In this document: piece after piece, positions 9,062 through 21,000 of the stretch
Numbering within the stretch: position 1 is the stretch's first letter
Layout of the letters: each line of letters opens with the position of its first letter
NCBI GenBank assembly: GCA_030323885.1
Contig: CM059186.1
Coordinates: 153,421,064 to 153,485,063, forward strand
Direction: 5' to 3'
DNA length: 64,000 nucleotides
Origin: Branchipolynoe longqiensis
Taxonomy: Eukaryota; Annelida; Polychaeta; Phyllodocida; Polynoidae
Notes under the pieces: generated by a model
What the model saw: only the letters and a program-made list of their open reading frames with translations
Told to the model about the DNA's origin: nothing
Databases searched by the model: none
Program-made: the position numbers and the translations under genes

Positions 9062-12000
9062 GTGAGTAATCCTGGGTTAGGATTTGACACAAGATTCACC
9101 CCGTACTGCTGCAGTAGCCACAGGAGGGGTGCATACCAACCTTATGTAAAAGCTGGCGAAAAAACGGGTCAAAGAATTGAGAGCCTAATTTCACAAACTA
9201 AGAAGCAACAATTATTCTTTACATCTGTTTTATTATTAGCCCGCTACTTTTGAGTTGAAAAATATAATATAATATCTAGTTTTAATAAGATTTAAAAGTG
9301 AAATCGACGGCGTTCTGTGGCCGCCATCTTGTCTTTTTGCATTCTCTCCCATTTCACCAAATCTGTGCCTACATGGGTAGCCATTTGATACTGGAGCCAC
9401 AGTTTCTAGGTGATGTTCCATACTAACGCTATTTTCGCCCGTATTTATATAAGGCTGATCTTCACCCGTGTACTGCAAGTACCGGGTGAATCTTTTATCT
9501 AGGTTAGGATTAGATAGGTACATCACATGAAAATTTTAAAATTGTTGCACAGTACTGAAAATCGCTAGACAGACAGAGCTCACTGAATAGATTAAAGGGT
9601 TTTTTAATTCGAGTAAATATGATTAGTCGTTCCAAAGTTATCTACGATTTAGTTTTCCTAGAAATCTAAATTTTGTCCTATTTTAGGCTATTGGTTATAG
9701 TAGGTATGTGACAAAAAAATTCTAAGTTAACAGATGCCAACATAAAATACATCCTTGCAAAGGTATTGTGAAGTCCTTTCTAATGCTACCTAAATCATCA
9801 TCCTGTGACAATTATCAAGGAAGTTGTGACACTTTATGACTCGTTTTTTATGGTTAATTTGGTTCCATTGTTTCAATGGAAAACCAGTTGAAGTTTGTGA
9901 CCCATCTCAAGGGTGGTGTGCACCGCGCAGTGCTCCGCGCATGCACCGTGGGACACACGAGTAGGGTGAAAGTGGCGTTTTTTTTGCATACACACCTTTT
10001 TATCCGCCCTCAAAATCACTGTTCCGGTCCTCAAATTGACACCAAATTACACCCTAATATAGAGAAGTATATAAAGAAACAAAATAAACTAATTTCAAAA
10101 CTATCAAAACTAACCTTCAGGTAGAATTCCAGTGACTTAAACAGACATAAATTTGAATAACGACTTTTTGTCACTTCTGTAAATCAGACAGCAAATATTT
10201 TTGGATGTAGCACTAGCAGTGGAGCAAAATGTGAACTAAATCATCCATATGGTTGGATTCCTGGTAGTCCTAAAATAAAGGTAGCAAGATAGAGGTAAAA
10301 TGATAGTCAAATGTGCACCGTGCAGTGTTCCGCGCACGCACCGTGGGACAAGCGAGTACCGTGAAAGCTCCGTGTTATTCGCGTACCTAGTTATAAGTCC
10401 CGTTCACACAGCACAACTTTAGGCCGAACTAGATAAGGCGAACTAGATGAGGCGAACTAGTGTCATGTCCACACATGGAGCTGTTTACGGCGGAAATCGA
10501 TATCTGCGCATGAGCAAGTACCCCCATCTGTATCTGGCGAGCACTGCTATTTGTTTAGTTTTCACTAGTCGATTCGACGCCGATGTAGCTGCTACATTAA
10601 TATCGCTTGGAATTTAGGGTTAATTTAATTAAATTTCATTATTTGAGGATGTAATTCTGTTAAATATGATCGCATTCAATAGATTTCGGCCTAATCAAGC
10701 CCTAACACTGCCGGGCACCAGCAATAGTTACACCTGAGCCTGTATCTGGCAAGCACTGCTATTTTACAATATCACCAGCCAGGAACCAGCTAAATCGCTT
10801 CATCTATACTACCTCACAGAGGTGGTTTATTTGAAGCGAACTAGATGCATCGATTCAGCCCTAAATCGTAGCGTCCACACGGCGAATCTGAGTCGAACTA
10901 GGCAAGTCGATTTATATGAATCGAATTAACTGCCCAGTGTGAACGGGGCTATAGCTAATAATCACCCCAGCTTATCAAAACTGATGAACAAAAATTAGAT
11001 TACAGAAAAATGTAGGTTTCCATGGGACCCGTAATACAATCATGCCCACCTACAATATGACAACTGCAGTTTCTTTATTAATGGTTTGATCCCGCAGACA
11101 CAAACTTAAAGTCACTAGTTTTGTCAATTCTGTATGGATTTTGATGAAATAAAAACTGAAACCTGTGCAATTTAGTGCCCTTCAAAATAGCACCAGATGC
11201 ACATAAATTTGACCAGAGCTAAACCCCCGAATATCCGTTTTCGTGCGCGATGCACACACAAATTTAAAATCACTGTAGGTTTGTCAATTCTGTATGGATT
11301 TTGATGAAATAAAAACTGACACCGGGTCAATTTAGTGCCCTTCAAAATAGCACCAAATTCACAACAATATGACGACAGCTAAATCCCCCGAATATGCGTT
11401 TTCGTGCGCGATGAAAATGGCGGGAAATCGGCGCGAGCTGAGCCGATGCACACACAAGTTAAAAGTCACTGTAGTTTTGTCAATTCTGTATGGATTTTGA
11501 TGAAATAAAAACTGACACCGGGTCAATTTAATGCCCTTCAAAATAGCACCAGATTCACAACAATATGACCAGAGCTAAATAAAAATTGAAACCTGTGCAA
11601 TTTAGTGCCCTTCAAAGTAGCAGCAGATTCACAACAATTTGAGCAGAGCTACACTCCCGAATCTGCATTTTTGTGCGAGGTGAAAATGGCGGGAAATCAG
11701 CGCGAGCAGCTACCGCCATGGCGATTCCGCCGATGCACACACAAATTAAAAAACACTAGTTTTGTCAATTCTTTATGGATTTAGATCAAATAAAAACTGA
11801 AACCTGTGCAAATTAGTGCTCTTCAAAACAGCAGCAGATTCACAACAATGTGAGCAGAGCTAAACCCCCGAATCTGCGTTTTCGTGCGCGATGAAAACAT
11901 CACGAATTTAGCGCGAGCAGCTACCACTGCGGCGATGCTGCCGATGCACACATTTGCATAGGATTTGTGAATGGATTTTTTACAGAGCACCTCTGAATAT

Positions 12001-15000
12001 ATGCATATATAAAAAACAGGTCACATAGTTCAGCTGCAGTAGTGGAGACAGCTATACCGCAGCGCCCCAAGCGGGATTTGATGTACCTAGCTACGGGAGT
12101 AACTAAAACTAAGTGATAATAAATGGTAGTGAATCTACAATTTTCCATTTAGTTAGGTGAAAATTGTAAAATTGTGGCACAGTAGGCCTACTGCAAATCA
12201 GTAGACAGACAGAGCTCACATAATAGATTACAGGGTTTTTTATTCGAGTAAATATGATTAGTCGTTCCAAAGTTATCTACGATTTAGTTTTCCTAGAAAT
12301 CAACATTTTGTCCTATATATAGTATTCCCGTGACGTCATCAAACGGAAGTGGGGCCATTGTGGCTATATCAACTAGTAAACAACCTGACAATACATTGAG
12401 TTTGCTGATACGCACAGTGCATAACGTTTACTTCATTCAAAATTAATAGAAATGCAGAACCCTACCCATATCAATTTAATATAATTTTACCTCGGTACTA
12501 AGCCTCGGCTACTCGAGGCCGAGGGAGAAGGAAGCAACATCCGGGTTCAGCAATTAGCATATTCCGCTTATAACGAGAAGACGTTATAGGCAGTTCACCA
12601 GTTTTTACCGAGGATTTAACCTATTTCTACTGTAAGTACCGCTACAGGATCTTTGTAATATATTTATAAAGCCTCATAGCACACTCTTGCTCACGCTTAC
12701 ATTAGTAATTCGCATTAATTACTTAGTTGTTTAGGAGCATGTGCTTATCCGGTGCTGTAGATATTGAAGCATCCATTTTGTTTTTTGCCGCCCGTTGCCC
12801 AACGGAGAGACATGTTGGTTGGAGCCATTTCGTCGCTTAGGATAGCTTATTGCCGCCCGTTGCCGAACGGAGAGACATGTTGGCAGGAGCCATTTCGTCG
12901 CTAGATAGTTTTTTCTGAGGCGTACCTCCGAGTTTCATAGCATTTTCTCCAGTTCGTTGGTGTTGTAGCCACGGGAAGGAGAAGTGTGTGTTACAGAGAG
13001 TGTGGGCGGGAACTACACTGGTCCCGACCCCGCGACTGGCGTCGGTTCGGGTTACCCGACCGTTGCTCTTTCGTTTGGCTTCTAGTTTCACACGCCTGGT
13101 TTAAACCGCTGTAAATACGGATTTAATACCCTGTTTAGTGCCGTTAGCGCTTGTTGCACTGTTCTGTATGTTCAGTTGCGCTTTGAGTACGTCCTAATTC
13201 CGGGTTTGGATTGGGTTTCAGACGACTCGAGATGGCAGCGAAGCGGAGTACCAAGGGTGCTCCACACGCCTCGAGTGATGGTGACGCGACCCCTGCACGG
13301 GTGTCAGCGTGTTCACGGGACGGCTCGCCTGAGGCAGGGCCGTCCAAAGCCGATGCCACGGAACAGATGGTGCGGCTCATTCGTGAGCAGCTACAACAAC
13401 TGCTTCCGACGCCGCCCTCTAAAACTCCCACGAAGGACGCCTCTCTGTCGGAAGAATCCGATTGGGAGGACTTGTCTGACCAGCAGACCACCGATTCGGA
13501 GATTGCTTTCGGGAAGAAGCGAAAACACTCCAAACGGTATTCGTCAGGAGGCGACGAGTATTACAAGGCAAGGAATAAAATTAGGAAAGTCAAGAGGACG
13601 AAAAAGAAGTCTAAATCCAAGAAGAAGAAAGCGATTTCCTCTTCGTCGGACTCCTCTAATGACTCAACTACAACCGACTCTGAGTCGGATGACCCTCATG
13701 CGGGTACGTTTGCCGACATCACCGAGACAGTCGCAAAGAAAATCAGGGCAGTCAAGAAAAAGAGGATCAACACCTGCACTTTGATGCGTAAGAACTTGAG
13801 GGGCCATTTTGACACCTTCAAGCCGGCGGAAACGCTCACCAAGCTCGCCGAACAGTACACCGGGATCAAAGGGATCCCGCAGGCAACCATCAAAGAGATG
13901 GATGAAGACGTGACCATGAGCGAGGACCGGAGGAAGTTCGAGACGTGTCTGCATACCGTCCATAAAGGAGTGCTGGTAGCGCTCGCTGCCATCATGCCGG
14001 TTGCTAACCGTATGATGGTCGGGAATAAGTTCACCACCGTCACTCCGGACATGAACTCAGCCATTGCTGCACTTACGGCAACCAGCAATTTCCTCTCGTA
14101 CCGAAGGTTCGAGAATGTTTTCAAGTCAGTCACGACCGACGCAGGAAAACAGGTGGCGCGATCGAAGAAGGTAGTCGACAACGACGGCAAGGAATACACC
14201 CTCTTCTTGCCCCCAAAACCAGTCAAAGGGAAGCCCCTAGACAATACTAAAATGTTTGGAGGACAACTTCAATACCTGTTTAAACAGGTCGAAACCGCTG
14301 CCAAACAGTCGAAGCACCTGGACGGGAAGAAGGATTCCAACCCGGCCAAGTTCAAGAAATCCAGATCGGATTTTCGGGGCCGGCGAACCGGCCTACCCAA
14401 CAGCCGATTCGCGAACCGGAACCAAGGCTACCAGCAGAGGGGACGCGGCCAGAGGAACCAGTACGGCTGGAACGACGGGAACCGCCCCTTCAAGAGAGAC
14501 TCCTCCTCACAGAGGCAGTTCCCCAAGCCGGGGAACAAGTAGAGTCGGACTTACAGGCTAGTGTAAGCACATTTACCGCGGGTAATATTACCTACTATCT
14601 GGATGAGTGGGAACAGCTTACAACTGACCAGACGGTGCTCGATATAGTTAGAGGGGTAGCTATTCCATTTATAGAAACCCCCGTACAGACAAGAGTACCT
14701 TTCCCTTACCGCCTAGCGTCAGAAGAAGAGCTGGCGTTAGACATAGAAGTTACAAAATTTGCAACTAAAGGTATTATTGCATTAGTGCAGCATATTGATG
14801 GGGAATATATTTCAAATATATTTTCCAGGCCTAAACCCAATGGGGACATCAGGATGATCCTAGATTTAACTATCCTTAATAACTCAGTAGTATATAAACA
14901 TTTCAAAATGTTTTCTTTAGAGATGGCCAGGGACCTAGTAATGCCGGGAGCTTGGCTGGCAAGTGTAGACTTAAAAGATGCTTATTACACAGTCCCAATT

Positions 15001-18000
15001 TATGAGGCCCACCGAAAATATCTTCGGTTTATTTGGCGTGATCAATTGTATCAATTTACTTGTTTACCTAATGGTCTAGCTTGTGCACCACGTTTTTTCA
15101 CAAAACTTTTGAAACCTGTGTTTGCTGATATGGCCAAGAAAGGCCATGTTATGTTCCCTTACATTGATGATTCGTTTATCGTAGCGCGCACTGAAAATGA
15201 ATGCCACTTAGCAGTTAATGATTTATGTGACACTTTGACCCGTTTGGGGTTTTATGTTCACGATAAAAAGTCGGTTCTAACACCTACGACAAATTAAAAA
15301 AATTTGGGATTTTTTATAAACACCGACAACATGACTATCACCTTGACTGTTGACAAGGTTGATAAATTTAAAAATACAGCGTCTAATTTATTGCAAATAA
15401 AAAGACCTAAGATACGACAAGTAGCAGTCCTAATCGGACTCATGGTCGCTTACGCACCAGCTGTGCTGTATGGCAAGGCTCATATTAAATCTCTTGAAAT
15501 AGATAAAAATAGGGCTCTAGCTAAAGCTACAGGCAATTTTGAAAGGCTTATGACCATTTCCAAGGAAGGCCACGAAAATATTAAATGGTGGTTGCGACAC
15601 GTCGAGCATTGCAACAATCCCATCCGTATGAATGAACCTAACACAATAGTCACTACAGATGCCTCCTTAGAAGGTTGGGGTGCCCATAGGGAAAATGAAG
15701 CTACAGGGGGCCGTTGGTTAGATGATGAGATAGAGGACCACATAAACGTTTTAGAGCTACGGGCAGTTTATTTAGGTTTAACAAGTTTAGTGAAAATCCC
15801 TAGACTCAATGTCCAGGTGTTAACCGATAACACTACCGCAATGGCCTATATTAGGAACATGGGGGGTACAAGATCCCCAGCTTGTAACACCATTGCGAAA
15901 CTCATTTGGGACTGGGCTGAGAAACAAAAGGTTTGGATCACAGTTGCTCACATTCCAGGCTCTTTAAATACATTAGCAGACAAAAAGAGCCGCCATTTCC
16001 ACGATCATTTGGAATGGTCCTTAAGTACACACATTTTTACAACAATTTGTCAAAAATGGGGAAAACCAGATATAGATCTGTTTGCCTCTCGTAGGAACAC
16101 AAAACTTGATAAATATGTATCTTGGCATCCGGAGCCACTAGCTTGGCGAGTGGATGCTTTCTCTTTAATCTGGAGTAACGCTTTTTATTATATTTTCCCC
16201 CCATTCAGCTTAATCAGCAGAGTAGCCAGAAAGATCAGGCTCGACCAAACACATGCAGTGTTGGTAGTGCCGGACTGGAACACTCAGCCTTGGAGAGCGG
16301 CAGTGCAGTGGGAGGCGAAAGACTTTTTAGAATTCCCAAGAGGCCCAGTAAATTTACAACATCAGGGGCAAGTGACAAGCCAAGGGGATGTGTCAACAAC
16401 ACCAATATTGGCATTCCTTTTTTAAGTACTTATTTAAAACAGTATGGTTTGGACAAAATCACCCAAGCCAGGTTGATTTCACATGCTTGGAGGCCAAGTA
16501 CCGTAAAGCTATATTCCAGTTACTTAAAGAAATGGGGAATCTATTGTTTATTGCATAAAGTAAAGCCAATGCTACCCTCCATCGCCCAAGTAGGCCGTTT
16601 CTTACGCATGATGGAAGACGATGCGCTTGGTTACGGGGCCATTAATGCAGCTCGTTGCGCACTTTCTGTCGTTCTGCCTAGAATTAACGGACAGACTATA
16701 GGCAAGCATGAAGTCATTCATTGGATTATGAGATCTATATATATAAGGAACCCCCCAAAACCGAAATATAGTCGGTTCTGGGATGTCTCGATTGTGTTCA
16801 AGCTTTTCCGGGAATGGCTGGAAAACAAATTACTTTCTATCAAACAGTTAGGCTACAAGTTAGCAGTGTTATTACTTTTAGTAACCGGACATAGAGGACA
16901 GACAATTGTGGCCCTCTCGTTACAGGGCCTCGACATCGATAACAACGAGGTTACGTTCGATTTGGACAAATTGCTCAAATCAAACAGGACAGGAGATCCC
17001 CTCTCCTCCATTCATTTAACTAGTTTCCCGCGTAATAGGAAATTATGTGTAGTTTCAGCCATTAAGGAGTATATATCCAAGACTAAGGGAATACGTAATT
17101 CCAGACAGCTTTTGGTGAGCTTTATCAAGCCACATAAAGCAATCTCAAGAGACACGCTCGCCAGATGGACGGTTAAAGTGCTCAAGTTGGCGGGCATAGA
17201 CACGGGACGCTATGCTTCACACTCCACAAGGGGTGCTATGGTCTCGAAAGCAAGAAAGTTGGGAATCTCAGTGAGGAGAATCCTAGCACACGCCGGCTGG
17301 AAGACGGCCAAGTCGTTTGCAAAACATTACAACAAACGACTGGAAAAGAAAAGCGGGATTGCAACCCGCCTACTCACCAGCTAACAAGATTGGGTGAGAT
17401 GTACAAAGTTTGATATTACTATTGACACATTAAATTGTTTATCAGATATTGGGGATAAAAATGAGGCTACGTAAAGGTCTCCCTCGGCCTCGAGTAGCCG
17501 AGGCTTAGTACCGAGGTAAAATAGTATAGTTATACGAATCTTACCTGGGTACAGATGATGGATAACTCTTGTTTTCCCGAGGTACAAGCCCGTAGTCGGA
17601 CGGCCCACCCGCCACGCCCTGCCACGACTATTACGTTCGCTTGTGCCAAACGAAAACATCAGATTTCCATCATTAAGCTCATTTTTATCCTGAATAATTA
17701 GGTGAAGATTGCTGAACCCGGATGTTGCTTCCTTCTCCCTAGTCCACGACTACCCGAGGCTTGTACCTCGGGAAAACAAGAGTTATCCATCATCTGTACC
17801 CAGGTAAGATTCGTATAACTATACTATCTATTTGTTAAACATGTTTTCTATATGTGTTCCAAGAGGTTTGTGCCTAGGTGGTGTGGCTTTAGAGATATTT
17901 AACTTTTTCTGTATGAAGATTGCTCACAGCCATTGACAATGCATTGAGTTTGCCAGTAGATGCCGTGCAAAACGTCTATTTTATTCAAAATTAATAGAAA

Positions 18001-21000
18001 TCCAGAACCCTACCCTTATAAATTTAATATAATCTATTCGTTGAATATGTTTTCTATATGTCTACCAAGCGATTTGTTTCTAGGTGGTGTGGTTTTAGAG
18101 ATATTTAACTTTTTATGTATGAAGATTGCTCACGGCCATTGACAATTGATTGAGTTTGCTGGTACGCGCAGTGCAAAGTGTTAGTTTTATTCAAAATTAA
18201 TAGAAATCCAGAACCCTAACCTCATCAATTTAATATAATCTTTTTGGTAAACATGTTTTCTATATGTGTACCAAGCGATTTGTTTCTAAGTGGTGTGGTT
18301 TTAGAGATATTTCACTTTTTTGTATGAAGATTGCTCACGACCATTGACAATGCATTGAGTTTGCCGGTACACGCAGTGCAAAACATTTGTTTTATTCAAA
18401 ATTAATAGAAATCCAGAACCCTAACCTTATCAATTTAATATAACCTTTTTGTTAAACATGTTTTCTATATGTGCTCCAAGCGGTTTGTGTCTAGGTGATG
18501 TGGTTTTAGAGATATTTAACTTTTTCTGTATGAAGATTGCTCACTGCCATTGACAATGCATTGAGTTTGTTGTGGTTATTGTGGTTGTATCTCCACAATG
18601 GCCGCACTTTCGTTTAGCGTGACGTCAGTGCATACCCTTGATTGGTTATAGCTATTAAGTTGTGACCATTTGTGTTCCAGGATAGGAAATAGGATTTCTT
18701 TGTAGTTTCTTTATTAATGGTCAGATCCTGATCAAACTTCACACCAAGATTCTTCTTCGAATGGCAAATCACCCCAGCTGATCAAAGATGATCCCAAAAA
18801 ATTAGATTACAGGGAAATGTAGGTTTCCATGGCAACTGTAATACAATCACTCCCACCTACAATATTGTTTGTTGTTGTTTTACGTCCTAGCAACAAACCT
18901 ACAATATGAGTCAGCTGTAGCTGTTTTTTAAAGCAGTAGATTCACCACAATTTGAGCAGAGCTAAACCCCTGAATTTGCATTTTTTTTGTGCGCGCAGAA
19001 AGTGGTGGGAATTTAGCGCTAGCAGCCACCACCGTGGGCCGATGCCGCGGTGACTCTGCCGATGCACACACAAATTTAAAAGCACTGTAGTGTCTAACCA
19101 AATGGACACATATACACAATATAGGTATCAAATAAAAGATAAATATTGAGGACTGTCAGACTACTAGAATGATTTTCAAATTTTACCTATCTGTTCTGTG
19201 TTTTCTTGCGCGCTGAAAATGGCGGGAATTTAGCATGAGCCGTCCCCATTGCAGAATTAACTTAAACTTCAGAATGCTGCAGTTCTGTCAATTCTTTATG
19301 GATTTTGATCTAACAAAAACTGAAACCTGTGCAATTGAGTACACTTCAAAATAGCCTGAATCTGCATTTTTGTGTGCGCTGAAAATGACGGGACTTTAGC
19401 GTGAGCAGCCACCACCATGGGCCGATGCCGCGGCGATTCTGCCGATGCACACACAAATTTTAAAGCACTGTAGTGTCTAACCAAATGGACAGATATACAC
19501 GATATAGGTATCAAATGAAAGATAAATAACTAAATATTGAGGATTGTCAGACTACTACTAGTACGAGAATGATTTTCGAATTTTACTTATCTGTTCTATG
19601 ACTTTTTCAACAGTGGTTGACTTCAACAGCTTGTAAAACTTTGAGAGGTATCCCATAATGCACTAGAAACTGTCCCAGATGTAAACAAAATTGTGATTGG
19701 TCAATTCTGATGTCGTCCTGTATGGCAAGTCATTTGCATAGGATTTGTGAATGGGTTTTAAAGAGCTCCTCTGAATAGACAAGATCACAGTTCCAACTGC
19801 GCATGCGAAGAAAACGGCGTTGAGAGCAAAGCTTAGGCCAAAACTGCCATTTTATTCAAAATTAATAGAAATACATAACAATTTGGCACAAACATGGACA
19901 GAAGGAGGCAATATAATAATATAATGAATATGTTTAAGACAACCCTTCATAATTAAGCATTTTGAGCTAAGAAACATACAATTTCAGTCACTTTACAGGC
20001 TGATGTTTACATCACCCTTGATTACCCAGAAGTAATTCGCATCACTTGGACAAGGTAACAAACAACGGTTTATCACACTGTATTTATTCAGAAGAATATA
20101 TATAATGATATCAATAATAAATATAAATATCATGAATATGTAATCATAGCCAGTTGAGCCTGGCATGAGGCGAGTGTTTAACGAGGAAGGCTGGCTTCCG
20201 AGCCTCAGAGGCAGTATCAGTGAGTAAGGGCATCATGATGATGCCAAGTTCTGAATAAGAGATAACATAAATGAGTACAAGCAGATAAGAACAAAGATAA
20301 CTAATAACAGAGCATCAGCACTTAACCCAAAAGAAAAGAAAGTGCTGATGGGGCTCTCGTGATAGGGGGCTCCTCCATGAACCGGCAGCTTTAATATCAG
20401 GGAGGGGAACATTTGCATGGAGGCAAGCCTGTGCTGCCCTTCTCCTAAGACTATGAAGGGTGGGAGATCGGGGCGGTATTACGACAACTGAGGCAGCCAG
20501 GGAGAGGACGCGAGCCAGGACAGGAGCAGAGAGAAGTCTCCATTGGGAAGGGAGAGCCAGGGCAAGGACGGGATGCAGCAGCGTATCTTATCCAAGCCGC
20601 TAGGGGGCAGAACGGGGAGGGAGAACACGAGAGGTGGGGAGGACAGTGTTCTGGTCTTGGTTGACCTGAACGTGACCATGAGTGAAGCAGGGCATGGGAC
20701 GATATCTTCAAACAGGAGGGTATGGGGACCCAAGGTCTTGGATGAAGGGGATGTGACATTGCTTTGCCTGGCGAGGGAGAGATACATGACTAAAAGTGCG
20801 ACAACAAAAACAAAAGCGTCTTTCCCAAGGGCAGAAAGGAAAACAACCACACTCTTAAGGTCGGGTGGGGAGAGTGGGAATGCATGGGAAACCACATGCT
20901 TAGGACCGACCCCCGGGCCCTATTCAATTAATACGACCCGGGCGACTCGATTCGGCGTGTTCTACTATGCGGCAGCGCATCGACATGGCGTTAAGCCCAT

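Larger units (their letters stand above)
12486..17827 (+). mobile_element. DIRS-type tyrosine-recombinase retrotransposon, structurally complete
   Basis: The element is about 5.34 kb, on the same strand as UTP25 and within its intron 1. It contains a gag-like ORF1, RT-RNase H, and a tyrosine recombinase in overlapping frames, inverted terminal sequences, and an internal complementary region after the recombinase gene. These are diagnostic of the DIRS order, which copies its RNA to circular DNA and integrates by recombinase rather than integrase. The flanks aatataat and ctatttg join to give the uninterrupted satellite sequence, so no target duplication was made, as expected. One in-frame stop in the pol frame suggests the copy is inactive. 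Confidence 0.93.
12345..18630. mobile_element. Satellite-bearing TIR element split by the DIRS insertion
   Basis: The left end near 12345 (gtgacgtcatcaaacggaag, then ggggccattgtgg) is matched in reverse complement near 18590-18630 (ccacaatggccgcactttcg, then gcgtgacgtcag). Inside are about four 205-bp satellite monomers. Without the DIRS insertion the element would be about 0.95 kb. Whether it moves as a unit is inferred. Confidence 0.55.

Noticed and set aside
12785..12914. 65-bp direct repeat as a promoter array
   Set aside because: Only two units, and the second DIRS copy has one; it is reported simply as a tandem duplication.
14256..14561. Overlapping frames inside the DIRS gag-like ORF (also 13176-13784 and - strand frames)
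   Set aside because: Shadow frames of the well-supported 443-codon ORF; the conserved blocks lie only in that frame.
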